Assembly (NCBI GenBank): GCA_004835665.1
Contig: RBKR01000026.1
Span: forward strand, 948,867-1,012,866
Length of the DNA stretch: 64,000 nucleotides
Source: Phoma sp. XZ068
Lineage: Eukaryota; Ascomycota; Dothideomycetes; Pleosporales; Didymellaceae
Direction of reading: 5' to 3'
Within the stretch, counting starts at the first letter, position 1; the number at the start of each line of letters is the position of its first letter. This document shows, in pieces, positions 1 to 11,287 of this stretch. Made by a program: the position numbers and the translations under genes. The notes under the pieces are model-generated. The model was not told where the DNA came from. It did no database searches and saw only the letters and a list, made by a program, of their open reading frames with translations.

Positions 1-1
1 A

Positions 2-301
2 CTAGGACGGTATTTGATTCAGAGGTACAGCCCCAGGTGTAGTAATGCGCATTTGGAGGTTGTTGGTATATTGCTGTGCTCGTAGCCAAAGTAAACTGTG
101 GTCTGGGCTCCACGCGCTAACCTCGGCAGCTAATTTAGCTTCCGCTAGCGGCCCGAAAAATCGCCTACAATTGCAGATCGCCAGAATTAATGCGTGTTCA
201 GGCCAGTCAACTGCTTGGTCAGCAGGAATTGAGTGGTTCAGCGATATGGCGAGAGCCTCCTCACTTCCTTTCGTGGAATGGATTCGCCAAGAGAATGACA
301 T
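2..301 (-). CDS. possible small hypothetical protein or last exon
   Basis: An ATG-initiated 99-codon frame ends in TAG at the very edge of the window. Composition looks protein-like (a Trp/Leu/Ala-rich helical stretch in the middle) but I recognise no domain. It may be the terminal exon of a longer gene or a relic, because the opposite strand is also open over the same bases and nothing upstream gives an obvious splice partner. Low confidence. Confidence 0.2.
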   Translation of the reverse strand: MSFSWRIHSTKGSEEALAISLNHSIPADQAVDWPEHALILAICNCRRFFGPLAEAKLAAEVSAWSPDHSLLWLRAQQYTNNLQMRITTPGAVPLNQIPS

Positions 302-3087
302 TGTGCGTTTCCTGCACTCAGTACTGCCTGCGCGGTATTTTCGCTGTGGGTGGGCTCAAGCCCTGGCTGTTTTTGACTTGGCGCACAGTTGCACCACCAG
401 CAAGGCCATGTCTTTCAGCAAGAGTGACTGAAATATCTTACGTTATTGTCACTTGGATCCTCTCTTCCGTCTCTCATTGGGTATCTGGTGCGCCGATAGA
501 CGGCGGCGCTCTGTTCCGGTACAATTCGCTTCACATGATTCGCAGTGACATTCAGGGTTGGGCCCTTAATCATCGCGTTGTTGGGCTTCGGTGTGTTGGT
601 CCGCCTTACGCTGAACGCTCTTCAATGCCTGCTCATTTCTGCTCGTTCTGGTTGCGGGGGCCACCAGTGTCTCGCGCGTTGCAACTTCGTCTTGTACGGT
701 TCATCAACGATCCGAACAAGATTGACGATATCTTCCTTCTAAGCTGGGTGCTGATTAACCCTTTCTAATCTTATTTTCTAGAGTTATGGCCAGGTGGTTC
801 AGTCTTACAAAGGGTCTGAAGGTAGCAAGACATTGCACGGTACCCGCCCTGCTTGAAAAGTGTTCTAACACAATCAGCCCCAGTTAGCTTGGCTAAGAAC
901 CAGTACCCCCTTCAATTCAGCACGATGTCAGTGGTCTCGGCTGCAAAGTTAAATGTCACTTCTTTCTGGACTGTTTTCCGAATCCTCCGGAGTATTGGGC
1001 TGATATGCGGAGCAAACCTCACGCAGTTTTGGAATTCGTCAATCTCCCCGGCGGAAATAGTAGAGAGGCAGGCTAGGTAGAGAAACCTGCTAAGAACACC
1101 TTGGTGGTGTAGAGGCTCCTCGCCGCTATCTACATAGCCCTTTGACCTTGAGGCGCTGCACCCCCCCCCCCCCCCCCGGTTGCTAATTTTTCTCTACCTT
1201 GCTTGCCTTTTCTGCCGAAGCTTGGATCGAGGCTGAGGCCAGGCTCACCAATTTTGTGCGATGCTCGGTGAGCGGCATTTCCAGCATGTACGGCCTTGAG
1301 CTGTACTCCCCTCAATATAAGGGCTTCGAGGCGAGCTGGCCTTCCCCGGTACTGTGTGCTGGGGAGGCTTCTTCGACGGCTACTGCTGCATTGTTAGCTC
1401 CCTTCATCCCCTTTTATTTCGCGGCTGCGGTGACGGCGGCGAGAATGGCATCAACGTGTTGTCATCGTTGGCTGCGTTGCTGGTCAGTGACGAGGAATCT
1501 GACGGCGATTAGTTTCTGGAGGGCTTGTCGCTGAGCACCGTCGTAATTAGGCGCAGAAAGGTCATCAAAATGGGCAGGTCGTCGTTGAGGAAGGGGGCAG
1601 ACTGAAGGATACCGCGATTCTAAACGGCCGTGGTGAAGTGACAAAATGCTGACGTGGCGTCGTTATCACAGACAGTGCTTCGTGGCGGCGCCCAGACTTA
1701 GAACAGTTGGTCCTCTTAGGCAATAGGTCACCGGTTGAGACGGTCTTGTAATGGTAGGGACATCCTGTTAACCCTCACCAATAAATGTGTAGAATAGTGG
1801 TGGCGCGGCGGGCGCTTGTTTCGGGGTGGGCAGGTCAACGAAAACAGGCTCGGTTCCACGCTCATCATCACTCTCCCTAGCCAAAGACCTTCTAGATAGC
1901 AAGGATAGCTTGTTGAGAGGCTTTGGTGAAGTTATGTGTGGCGCCTCGTCGAGCAGCGGCGATAGAACTTCAGGGGACCTTCTCGCCCAAAGGTGTTGTC
2001 GAAGGGATGCCAAGACCGTTAGGCGGGTATACGTCGGAGTGCTCCGGGCTTGACAATAGGCTACTTATACCTAAGAGACTTGAGTAGGGAGATGCTTGTG
2101 GTGACTGAAGTTCGCAGAGGGCGAGGGAGCTCAGGGATGACGACCTCGGAGCTCGGTAATATGGTGAGCATCAGTGACTGGCGACTAGTCAGGTAACAAA
2201 CAAATGGCATCACCACTTTTCGAAGCTTTTTCGTGCGTAATGGTTGAAAATGGTGAACGCAGGTGGGCAATCATAAACAAGGCTGCACGTGGCGGCACGG
2301 ATGAGCGTCTTCCTATCATCTCAAGTTGACGTCATGCCATCGAATGAAATGCCAAGGACAGCGCACTGTTCAAGAACGATAATGAAGCAAGGGGAATTCG
2401 TGCTTTCCCTTCGGAGAATGGTTGAATGTCTGAGAGAAAAGGATCGCGTCTCAATAAAGCACGGTGAGCGTGTCCTCGCCCAAGTTTTCAATGCCAAGTG
2501 GTCAAAAGGACTATCCTCTTGTGACTACTCCACCGCCTGAGTACCAGCTTCAACAATTTGAAGTGGGAAGCATGGACGTCTCACCTTGGGTCACAATAGA
2601 GTATTAACGTTTGCGACACCTGTCAAAGCAAAAGCACCGTGGTACGGTAGCGCGGGGAAGTGTCAACAGATCTCTCAGGCCCCTGACTTTTTACTTTGTC
2701 GCTCACTCGTTAGTCAAGACCAGAGCACTTGCGCGAGATGGCATATAGATTCGAATGGAATGAATGCACGTACAACGGTCTCTCGCTGCGTTTGGCAGAG
2801 CCAAACGATGAAGCGTATGCCTGGAGCCTGTGATGAATGAAGCACTCCACAAACCAGAGGCAAGGTGCAAGAGCTCTGCTGACTCCAGGCAAGTACACCT
2901 GCTCGTTCCAGCTGACGATGAGAATGCTTCTATCCGGTGCTAGGTTATTGTCGTAGTTATGTCATCTGCTTGGCGAAATGGACGGACGTGTATGCAAATG
3001 CTGAATATGCTGAACTATACAAAGATATGGTATATATGGTTTTGGGGTTATCCAAGTCCGCAACCCAATTCACCCCATCAGAGGCTC
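302..3087. other. gene-poor stretch
   Basis: No convincing gene is seen in these 2.8 kb. Open frames are short, overlap on both strands and lack recognisable motifs. It contains a 17-base C run (1161-1177) and one possible relic exon (912-1086, minus strand). Composition is ordinary, unlike the AT-rich block further right. Confidence 0.5.
912..1086 (-). pseudogene. possible orphan terminal exon
   Basis: On the minus strand a good acceptor (TTCTTAGCAG) is followed by about 57 codons of plausible coding sequence ending in TGA. It reads as an acidic/basic amphipathic C-terminus with several Arg and Ile residues. No matching upstream exon was found, because the region behind it holds stops and the poly-C run. 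I treat it as a possible relic of a lost gene; the family is unknown. Confidence 0.18.
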
Positions 3088-4645
3088 TCAAGACGCAGTC
3101 ATGCCTCGGTGTCCGACATTACGGTACCCTCCTTTGCCTCTGTGTGGCCTGCGACAAGGCCGCGGTCTAGATGGCGCTTCAGCGACTGTGTATGTACTTC
3201 TTACGGTCCCCATACGCCTCACTACCTCCTGGCTGACGACCTTGTCGAACGTACAGTCTGCTATAGCTTTCTTTTTGAGCAGCTCAATCTCCCTCACCAT
3301 GTCGCGCATGGTCCTCTCAAACTCCTTGTTCACGCTGCTCATCGCACTCTCGCCTTTCTTCCATACTTGCTCGTCAACCTCCTCCCCCGCCTCCTCGGCC
3401 ACAACTCTCCCCTTCTCTCTTACCTCATCCAGCGCATACCCTGCTTCGCGCTGCATTGCCTCCTCCCCGTCGGCCCTAATCTGTTTCAACTCTTCTCTGT
3501 GGCTCTCAACCGCTTCTTCAAACTCCAATGCCGCGGTGTTTTGGCGCTCTTCCACACGGCCAAGGGCGTGATCGTGCATCTTCTGGAGCTGGGGCTGGAG
3601 GTGTGCAAGCAGGTGTGGGAGTACAGCGAGGCCTAGCGGTGTGAGGTTGGGGGCATGCAACTCAGATGTTTGTGAAGACTCGGAGGTGGAGGATGAGAAG
3701 GAGGCAGGGAGGGCGAAGAGGGCAGGTAACAGCGTGGGGAGGACGTCGGACAGGGCTTTTGTGAGGACAGCGGGAAGGTGGCGGCGGACAACGCGGGTGA
3801 TGGCTTCGGTTTGGAAGTCATGCTCGGCTTGGTCGCTCGAGCTTGGGCCTGGGCTTAGCTTGGAGGCGAATGGGGATGTGGCAAGCTCAGTGGGTGAAGA
3901 GATCTGAGGCGGAGACTCGGCTCCAGCCTTGCGTCTGTAGGGCGGGGGCGATGTTGAAGAACTCGATACTGTGCATGTGAGCATTTCAACATAGGATTGC
4001 AGGGACTTTGCAGGACTCACCTCGCCTCGGCCGCTTGCGAGAACTGTCCGCATACGGCGGAGTAAGAGAAGGCCCAAACACAGTCCAGTCAGCCTTGTTG
4101 TATTCCTTGGAATAGTAATCAGCGACCGGAAAACCGTGGAGCTTCTCCTTCCCGCTGACGATCCGCTGATAAGGCACTCTCTGGTTCACGTGGAGCCACT
4201 TGCGATCGAAGACAATAGCCAAGGTTGTTGCTTTGGCGAGTTGCACTAGCTCATTGAAAGAAGCAACAGCGCTAGGCTCAGGCTTGGGCGCGAAGGCTTC
4301 CAGGCGCGGGCACCAGAGTGGACATGGTTGTTTGAGCCTCAGGGAGAGTGTTGTGATGTCGGGAGACCTTGGGTTGCGGACGATCTCATTGAGTCGAGCT
4401 TGTGGAGTGAATACAGTTGCAGCGCTACCGGGCGTGCGAGGGAGTAAGTTGTCAGCGTCATACTGGGCAACGAACGCTTGTTCGTCTTTGGCGCCGTATA
4501 GGTCAGCACATGTTCTCAGCATGATCGTCACCTGATTGCGCTGCTCGTGGTGCTGGATGCGCATGGAAAACGACAGTGACAATGGTTCTGCAGTAAGATA
4601 TACAAGCACAGGAAAGCCATGCTTGCCACCATTCGAATTGCTCAT
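3088..4645 (-). CDS. uncharacterised fungal protein with NLS-like patch and coiled coil
   Basis: Two exons are clear. Exon 1 is 4645-4021 and exon 2 starts at 3968. The 52-nt intron (4020-3969) has GTGAGT, a TGCTCAC-like branch site and CACAG, and splice phase matches, giving 501 aa. A further GTAAGA..CAG intron (3204-3149) is possible and would give a 472-aa protein ending at 3119. The start is the ATG at 4645 (ACAATGAG context); the frame is open to 4705 but has no upstream ATG. The N-terminal about 200 residues form a globular domain with WCP and DWTVFGP motifs. A KRPRR nuclear-localisation-like patch sits at the exon junction, then a Ser/Pro-rich linker, then a long charged coiled coil (about residues 330-450). 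It resembles a family of uncharacterised filamentous-fungal proteins; no function is assigned. Confidence 0.72.
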
Positions 4646-6438
4646 TGTTACTAAAGATGTCTCGCTCTCACAATTAACAATGCACGCAGCTCTTTCACTC
4701 ACCAAAGTCCCCCTTGCAGCGACTCACTGACTCACCAACTCACCACTCACTACAAGGGAACCCGCCCACCCAGGCTTTGTGAGCAGCCTTGGCTCTTGTG
4801 TTGTGGCAGCTGCAGTTCGCCTTCCTCCACCGCTGCCGTCGTACCTGCGGCCGCTGCAAGCCTGAGAACCACCCCTCGGGCGGCAGAAGACCGACGCCTG
4901 TGCTGAAGCAGAGTCGAGCCAGAGCAGAGTCGTCGAGTCCGCTGCGTGCCCGAGGCCTTGTGAAGGTCGCAAGGATGGTGGACTGAGTCGAGCAAGCGGC
5001 GCGCAGAGACGGGAAGGGGCGACGGCTTTGGCAGACAATAGCTATCTCGTCGAGGTACGCGCATAAGGTGTTGCGTTGTGCGCAATGGTTGGCGTGTCGT
5101 GCGCGGTGGGTGTTGAGTCGAGGCTGCGCGTGGTCGCGTTGTGTCGAGGTTGTGGTCGCGCCTGAGGTGGCTGGTGCCTGGTGCCAAGCCGCCATCACGT
5201 GGGGCTTGGCACTCGTCTCGAGTATCTTCGTCCGAGTTTGTGCCGACACCACCGATGGTTCTGGTTCTGTGCTAATTACTGGTTGGCTCGCAGCGACAGA
5301 GCAGCAACCAATGTCCTGTTGCTTGTCTTCGATGATTGTCAAAATGAAACTGTGCGAAGAGGCGGCACTCGGACAGAAAAGCGCATACGTTGGTCTACCA
5401 TGCCCATCGACGTGGGTACCAACGCATATTGCATCTGACCGAAATGGTACCTGGGGTGAATCGAAGTGACTTGCCGGCTCTGTTCTGGAAACACACAATT
5501 CGCATGTGCTAATAGCTTCGTCCTCTCAGCTTGGTGAGTTCGGAGAGGAGGACCACCCGGCGGTGCCTAAGCCGCCGCTTTCGCTGCAGGTGTCTACAAC
5601 GTCCAGCGTTGATCCAGGTCTCACGGAGCCGTCGGACGAACAACCTAGCACCGCCGTCAGCTCGACCAATGCACCATTCCTTATAGTGCCTCTGCTTACG
5701 TTCCTGGGACTGAACGGGGCCGAACACGAGCGCAATACTGGACATTGACGGCACAGTGCAACCTCTAATTTCAGTGTATTCTAGGCCTCATGGCTCGCTA
5801 CTGTTAGCGCCTCGGAGTATCGCACACCGCATCTATCGACTCACCATAGTACGATTAGATTGAGGTGGTTAGGACAAAGACAACCGTGAGGATACCTGAG
5901 TACTGCTGCGCAGTAACAGCCCATCTTTTGTCTCTCGAATACACAATGCAGCTGTTACGTTCCGATCCACCGGTTCATGCTCCTTCCTCGTCTTCCCCAG
6001 CGTCGTCGTCTCGTACAAGCTAGTCAAAAGACGAAGCGTGTCACTGAAATTTTGGAGCACATGGCCATACAAGCGAAGTGGAACGGAGTGGAAATCCAAT
6101 ATGGGATGGTGGCTAAGACATGCCCCTAAATTGGAGCTGCCTATATCTAAGCGTTGGCTTTTGTCAGGTACAGGCATCAAGAGATGGAGATAGCGATGGA
6201 GAAGCGGCCATACTGTCGTGGCTTAGCATTGCATTATGGAACCTACCTACAGGTTTGGCAGACGACAAAAAGCTACACCAACTGAATTCTCCCAACGTTC
6301 CTAAGTGTCCTGGCTCTTTAGCGTGTATCACAACGACAATGAGCCGCATGTGTGTGCGCGATCCTAGCAGTCACAATGGCTCCTTTGTCTGTGTGATCGG
6401 GTAGGTACTAAAGCATTTCTCAATTGTCTAATTTCCAC
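4646..6438. other. intergenic, probable 5' leader/promoter sequence
   Basis: No supported gene. The part from 4740 to 5200 is GC-rich and open in several frames on both strands, with Arg/Ala/Ser-rich translations typical of non-coding GC-rich DNA. It probably holds the promoter and leader of the gene that starts at 4645. The rest shows nothing recognisable. Confidence 0.5.
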
Positions 6439-6880
6439 CTAAATACTGTCAGCGAGATTCTCGGTGGTGCTTGAACCTCCGCACTTATAACTACAGTTAT
6501 CGCAGCGGAAGAAGACTGTTGATCCTTCGTCCGCTCCTCGCAGTTGCATTTCCCTGAAACAGGTCGCTGTATTGTCGCAGGCGGGACATCTTTCAGATGT
6601 TTTGGCCCACGTCTCTACATGATAATGGTCAAGTGTCTGGACGTCGCTGCGCTTGGCTTGAAGGGCAGAGGGAAATGCATTTGGTTTGAATGAGCTTTGA
6701 GTGGAAGGGGGCCATTGATCCGAAATGGAAGTTAGCCCATCGATGACAAGAGTCTTCGCAAGATGTACTTGGATTTGGCGTTTTGCAACACTGGCATTCA
6801 ATATTCTGCACTTCAGGAGCAACTCGTTCCAGCAAGTTGCCACAGTCTGTGCAAAAGAGTAGAGTGCCAACTAACGACAT
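6439..6880 (-). pseudogene. RPA12: RNA polymerase I subunit RPA12-like, frameshifted
   Basis: RPA12 is the small Pol I subunit that supports RNA cleavage and termination through a TFIIS-like zinc ribbon. Starting at the ATG at 6880, the first frame gives the N-terminal zinc ribbon (MSLVGTLLFCTDCGNLL, then ECQCC). A different frame carries the central FPSALQAKRS motif and the C-terminal zinc ribbon with CPAC, QLRGADEGSTVFF and CDNC, ending at 6439. The acidic DE pair of the cleavage loop is kept, while the usual QLRSADEG...Y has changed. No GT..AG intron restores phase while keeping both N-terminal Cys pairs; one surplus base, possibly in the T4 run at 6781-6784, explains the shift. Either this is a decaying extra copy or the assembly has a one-base error. 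Family identity is strong; functional status is uncertain. Confidence 0.75.
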
Positions 6881-7336
6881 GTCTATGGGTGTTGAATGTA
6901 GAATGAGGAGCAATAAAACCCAGGCGTATCAAAACATTAAAGAACCATGCCACCAGCGCCAAGGCGACAAGGCAGCAGGCTTGGCCAAGCAGCCCCCCCC
7001 CCCACACACACACATACATTCTGGGTCCACTTTCACGGGCGAACGCATCTTCTGGGTCGCATCGAGTGAACCGTCGTTGAAAAATCGAAGTAACGGCATC
7101 TCATGCGCGTGTCGGATCATCCGCGCGACCACACATGCAGGTAAGTGATGCAAAGCCGGCATGTCCATAGCTTGGGTTAATGTATCCGGACGGCGTTATT
7201 GTACTTTCGTAAGAGGCACATCCACCACGAGGTCATAGTGCTCATCCAAGGATGACAGCTGCAGCTAACGGCAGTCTGGCGTAAATTGCTAGTCTTCTTC
7301 TAGGACGCTAATGTAAGATGCTGGGGTGATTGACGA

Positions 7337-7636
7337 CTACAACTGAACGGATCGTTCAGACCATGTTGACGCGAGCCAGGACTCTTGAAAAGATTCATAC
7401 GCCAAACACAGCCACTCTCCGAAATCGGTGGTCTCTAGTTGGCCAATTGCCTTCATGTCTATGAAGGGAGGTTTCCGTGTGAACGACTCTTCAAGTCGAC
7501 GGCTTAGTACGGCGATCTCCTCTTGGGATTCTTTCGCACATTCGATTAGAGACTCCGGCTCACTAGGACATGGCAAAGGCTTCTCAATGTCCTCCATCAG
7601 GCCGGCTACCTTCCATTCTAGACCAGTGAGCTCCAT
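7337..7636 (-). CDS. hypothetical small acidic protein
   Basis: A single ATG-initiated frame of 99 codons. The protein is Glu/Leu/Ser-rich and probably helical, with a short amphipathic segment (residues about 30-52), and has no known motif. The amino-acid composition is more protein-like than that of neighbouring open frames, and the opposite strand is only open in fragments. It could equally be one exon of a longer gene. Weak support. Confidence 0.3.
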   Translation of the reverse strand: MELTGLEWKVAGLMEDIEKPLPCPSEPESLIECAKESQEEIAVLSRRLEESFTRKPPFIDMKAIGQLETTDFGEWLCLAYESFQESWLASTWSERSVQL

Positions 7637-8035
7637 GGATTATTAAGGTTGAGACTGGCGTAATGCTGAGCTGCTTTTGGAATGCTACTGATTACGAGTT
7701 TGAGTTGACTTTTGTTGTTTGGTGTGTTGGATTTAGGTGAGATGGCAGATTATATTTCTTGTATGTGTATTTTAGCCTTATTGGGGTGGTGTTAAATGGC
7801 CATGTGAAGCTTCAAGCAAATATACATAACTTCAACATGCCCATCAGCTACACTCGACACGGGCATTGTATAGGAACAGTGAACACGGCAAGAAGAGTAT
7901 GTAGGTTATCAGCAAAGCGACTAACTTTGAGGTCTTATGTACAAGCCTCGAAACGGACAGACTCAGCCAGTATTAGGCGAATGGCTGAGACAAAAGACAC
8001 AAGGGGATGGGCGATGGAACCAAGCGTTGTCTGTT

Positions 8036-8640
8036 CTAATGCTCTCCCTTTGAGGGCTTGAATGCTACGAACTTGATCAAAGCAATGTTTGAGTCATGTG
8101 ACATCGCACGAGGCGTGTGTTTGAATTTGATAAGGTCCAAATACGAAGTGATACGATCGACACCAACAACCTTGCTTAGGATGAAGTTGAAGTCACCGAT
8201 AGAGTTCCTGCCTGCTCTATTAGATGCACCCTGAATTTCCTCCGGCGCACAATCCACTACATGAACCTGAATTACCTTCCTTTCAACATGCGCCTTCAAT
8301 GCACTTGACTGATTAGATGCTGCTGAACAGTAGGTGCTACGCGCAATCAAATGCGAGCGTCAGCGCACTGGCTATGTTATGGACGTTCCTGGTCGATTAA
8401 AACTCACTCAAGCTGACAACACTGTGACCACGCCTGTACCAAGCACCAATAGCGTTGAAAGTGATGTTCTTGAGCGCTGATGGGCTGCAATAACTCTGGC
8501 GAGAAGATTTCAGCGAGGCCGCAATAACGAATGCGCCGCTGCTGAATTGTGAGCACTTCCAGGCTGCCCACTGATCTGGCCCTTCTGACTGTCACGAATT
8601 CATCAGCATCGCAGTTACCGTCGTCGCCGCCGGTGCCCAT
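8036..8640 (-). CDS. hypothetical two-exon protein
   Basis: Exon 1 (8640-8408) begins at an ATG preceded by a TATATA stretch. The 71-nt intron (8407-8337) has GTGAGT, a GCTGAC branch site and GCGTAG. Exon 2 (8336-8036) continues in phase, giving 177 aa. The agreement of phase and signals is the main evidence for a real gene. The protein has an acidic N-terminus (GGDDGNCDADE) and a hydrophobic/basic C-terminal half; no family is recognised. Confidence 0.5.
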
Positions 8641-10056
8641 GTCCTATATATGCTCTGTAATCCTCCAATTTTCGGCCAACACACACGATCGCACTCTCAA
8701 GAACATTACATAAGCGGGGATCTGGTTGGGACAGCGCTTGGCCTGGAGCAACTTATGTCGGGTTAAGCAGGTATGAAGCCGGTCACCCAGCCCAGGGCAA
8801 AGATGCCGGGTTCCCCGTCAAGGTCGAAGACCGTAACTATTCCGCTCATCCGATGCTCGCGGCTGGGGCTATCAGACCAGGTTCTGGGCCATGCGGCCGA
8901 GTATATAGACACGGAACAGCACGCAGTCTCTTTTATTCCCACAACGAGGGCTCATGTCTGTTGGAACCATTTGCTCGTGTGAACAGGGCACCGGGGCGTC
9001 TTGTTCGAGGCTGTCAGTTTCTGGTTCATGATAGCGTACATTGTGTTTAGCTCCTTCTTCAACTGCGTGCATGCACTTTCCTAAGCTGCCTTCGCTAAAC
9101 CTTCGGCAGTGGCTTTCATCTAACACTCATCAGCGGCTGTTCAAAAAGCTTTACTCAAACTCCAGTTCTTGACAAAGGCTGACAGCATACAATTTACCAC
9201 TACGGTTTGTGCATTCACCCGTTAATGCGAGGACGACCTCGTTGGCAAGATTTACCCTCTCGTGTTTACCTCGATACTGCTTAGCTATTGTATCGCAGCT
9301 CCCGTGCAAGTTTGCACATCGAATTTTTGCTACGGTTTCGCGAAATGTATAGCGCTGGGCTTTGAAATGAATAATCTGGCTGTGTTAACTTCTACATAGA
9401 AATTGTGGGTTAGATATCCTCTGGTTTAGTCCCCTGAGAGTGAGTATACCTCCATTAGGTCTGCGGGAAGCAAAGTTTAGGAATCTGTTAAATAACGACA
9501 CTTACTTGAAGCCAAGCGCGAAGAAAAGAGAGTCGAGATCAGGGGACCGGCGATTGCCAATTGAACGAATGACTTCTTGGTTACATCCTGCTTCTATCTG
9601 CTGTAGGCACGACACTATTTTTTCCTCTTTAAAAACCCGCCTTTGTTTCAGTTCTAGTATACAAAGGAAACTGCTAGTAGTAATTAATAGGAACCCTCTT
9701 TACATGTTGTTGCTCTTATTAGTACCTAACACTTCACCCTGTACCCCCTAGTGTAGTACACCGTACTTGCTCCTATTATCTGCTATAATGTTAGCTTAAA
9801 GTAAATATATAACTTGGTGGATCTAAAGATACATTGTGTACAGACGTTTGCTAGAACAACACAGAGCGTGTTAAGATGGTTTACAAAAAAATACATTGTG
9901 CACAAGCTACGCTTACTACAGAATAGAGGTACCCTAGACATATATAATCTGTCGTTATTTCCTGAAGTTCTACTATCAGCAATTTGCACAACAGATCAAC
10001 TCCTACCCAAGAACACGTCCAGAAACAGTTGCAATCTAATACAATATTGCGTTATA
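8641..10056. other. intergenic, moderately AT-rich
   Basis: No gene is supported. From about 9,580 the DNA becomes AT-richer and full of TAG/TAA triplets, as if it held an old decayed repeat. Two similar dyad-like words (TACATTGTGTACA near 9829 and TACATTGTGCACA near 9892) lie about 63 bp apart just upstream of the next gene. Confidence 0.4.
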
Positions 10057-10515
10057 ATGGCTTCTACAATGGACTCTGCTATTGTTGACGAGATTCAATG
10101 GCTCAAGGTAGAGGCTCAAACCCTAATTCGTAAATACTACTCGCCTTCCTATACCCCACCCCGCGACGACGTAAGCAGGATGATCGAAATAGTTGGCCTG
10201 ATGGCAAAGAAGGCTGTCGATCAACCACAGAAAGTCATCGAGCAAACTGAAACCCTTAAGTCCCAGATCGTGGCCTTGCAAGACAAGCTGGAATTAACTC
10301 AACGTGATTTGATTGAGACGCGAAAAGTGTCTACTTATTGGCAAAATAAAGCCAAAGGCGCAGACCTCTTCGACCAAGAGTTGAAAAAGGTACAAGACGA
10401 ACTTCTCCACACGAAGGGAGAGCGGGACACTTGGAAATCAAAAGCCGAAGCTGCGGACACCATTCTTGTCACACTGAACAAAGACAGCGGAAACGATGAT
10501 GCTGGAGAAGCTTGA
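10057..10515 (+). CDS. small coiled-coil protein, C-terminus possibly frameshifted
   Basis: The frame is open from 9814, but the best start is the ATG at 10057 (ATAATGG), giving 152 aa. Residues about 55-140 form a clear heptad coiled coil rich in Gln/Lys/Glu/Leu. The frame ends at 10515. A second frame shifted by one base starts with two adjacent ATGs at 10496 and 10499 and runs to TAG at 10604-10606. It encodes about 36 further coiled-coil residues (MMLEKLEDMKGTLAGLDSNL and on), so the original C-terminus probably lay in that frame. No intron with good signals reconciles the two. Function is unknown. Confidence 0.5.
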   Translation: MASTMDSAIVDEIQWLKVEAQTLIRKYYSPSYTPPRDDVSRMIEIVGLMAKKAVDQPQKVIEQTETLKSQIVALQDKLELTQRDLIETRKVSTYWQNKAKGADLFDQELKKVQDELLHTKGERDTWKSKAEAADTILVTLNKDSGNDDAGEA

Positions 10516-10606
10516 AGACATGAAGGGTACACTAGCTGGGCTTGACAGCAACCTTGATAAGCTAGAGCAGATGATGGCTTTGAACAACCAGTTGCCGGAA
10601 TGGTAG

Positions 10607-11287
10607 TAACTAACAACGAACGCGACGTCAAATTCCCTAGATCTCATTACAAAACCGCAATAAACAACATAGGTAGGAAATATAAGAAGAGGTTACACAC
10701 TCATTACATTTATAGGATTTCAGTATAAATGTTTGTATTTCTGTCGACGATTATGTTACATTGCTTCTACCGTTAAATCAACGCTAACCTGGTTGTTCGC
10801 GTCGAGCGTGCTATATTATAGGTGCAAGTTATCATGACGTGATATATGCGGCCTAAATTGCAGAACACATCCAAGCTGGTCTGGTTAGCTAAGTTGCATT
10901 CAACATTTGCGTAACAAGTTAAAAAACTTATAGTTTACAAATATTATTACAGTATGTTTTACGCATGGTGGTGCAGCTGGATGCCCAGTAACTAGGACAT
11001 ACAATGCCCAATGGGGGAGCTATGATCTCACCTCAAGCAGAAGTCAAGATCTTGTGTATACACGGGCTTTGGTATGCGTGGAACTATTAACTGAAGCTAT
11101 AAAGAGATTGAGTTACATCACCATGATGCATACATGTAGAACAAAGTAGGCGATGTGGCAGGAAAGAATTTGTAGCAAGCTATAGTGGAACTAAAGAGAT
11201 CATAGTCTCCAATTTCGAGAAGATATCGTTGAATCCGTTGCTCACCTGAGGAGTTAGTGGTGAAATCTTGCGTCGAAATGACATTGT
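10607..11287. other. intergenic
   Basis: No gene, RNA gene or repeat recognised; the first part (10,620-11,000) is AT-rich. It separates two genes that converge here. Confidence 0.4.

Noticed and set aside
4646..4705. Upstream start of the 3088-4645 gene at 4705
   Set aside because: That codon is TTG; the ATG at 4645 has a good context.
4740..5498. 252-codon minus-strand frame
   Set aside because: Low-complexity Arg/Ser/Ala/Thr/Pro translation in GC-rich DNA that is also open on the other strand and in other frames; no motif.
9814..10056. N-terminal extension of the coiled-coil gene
   Set aside because: The upstream part is AT-rich with unlike composition and the 10057 ATG has the better context.
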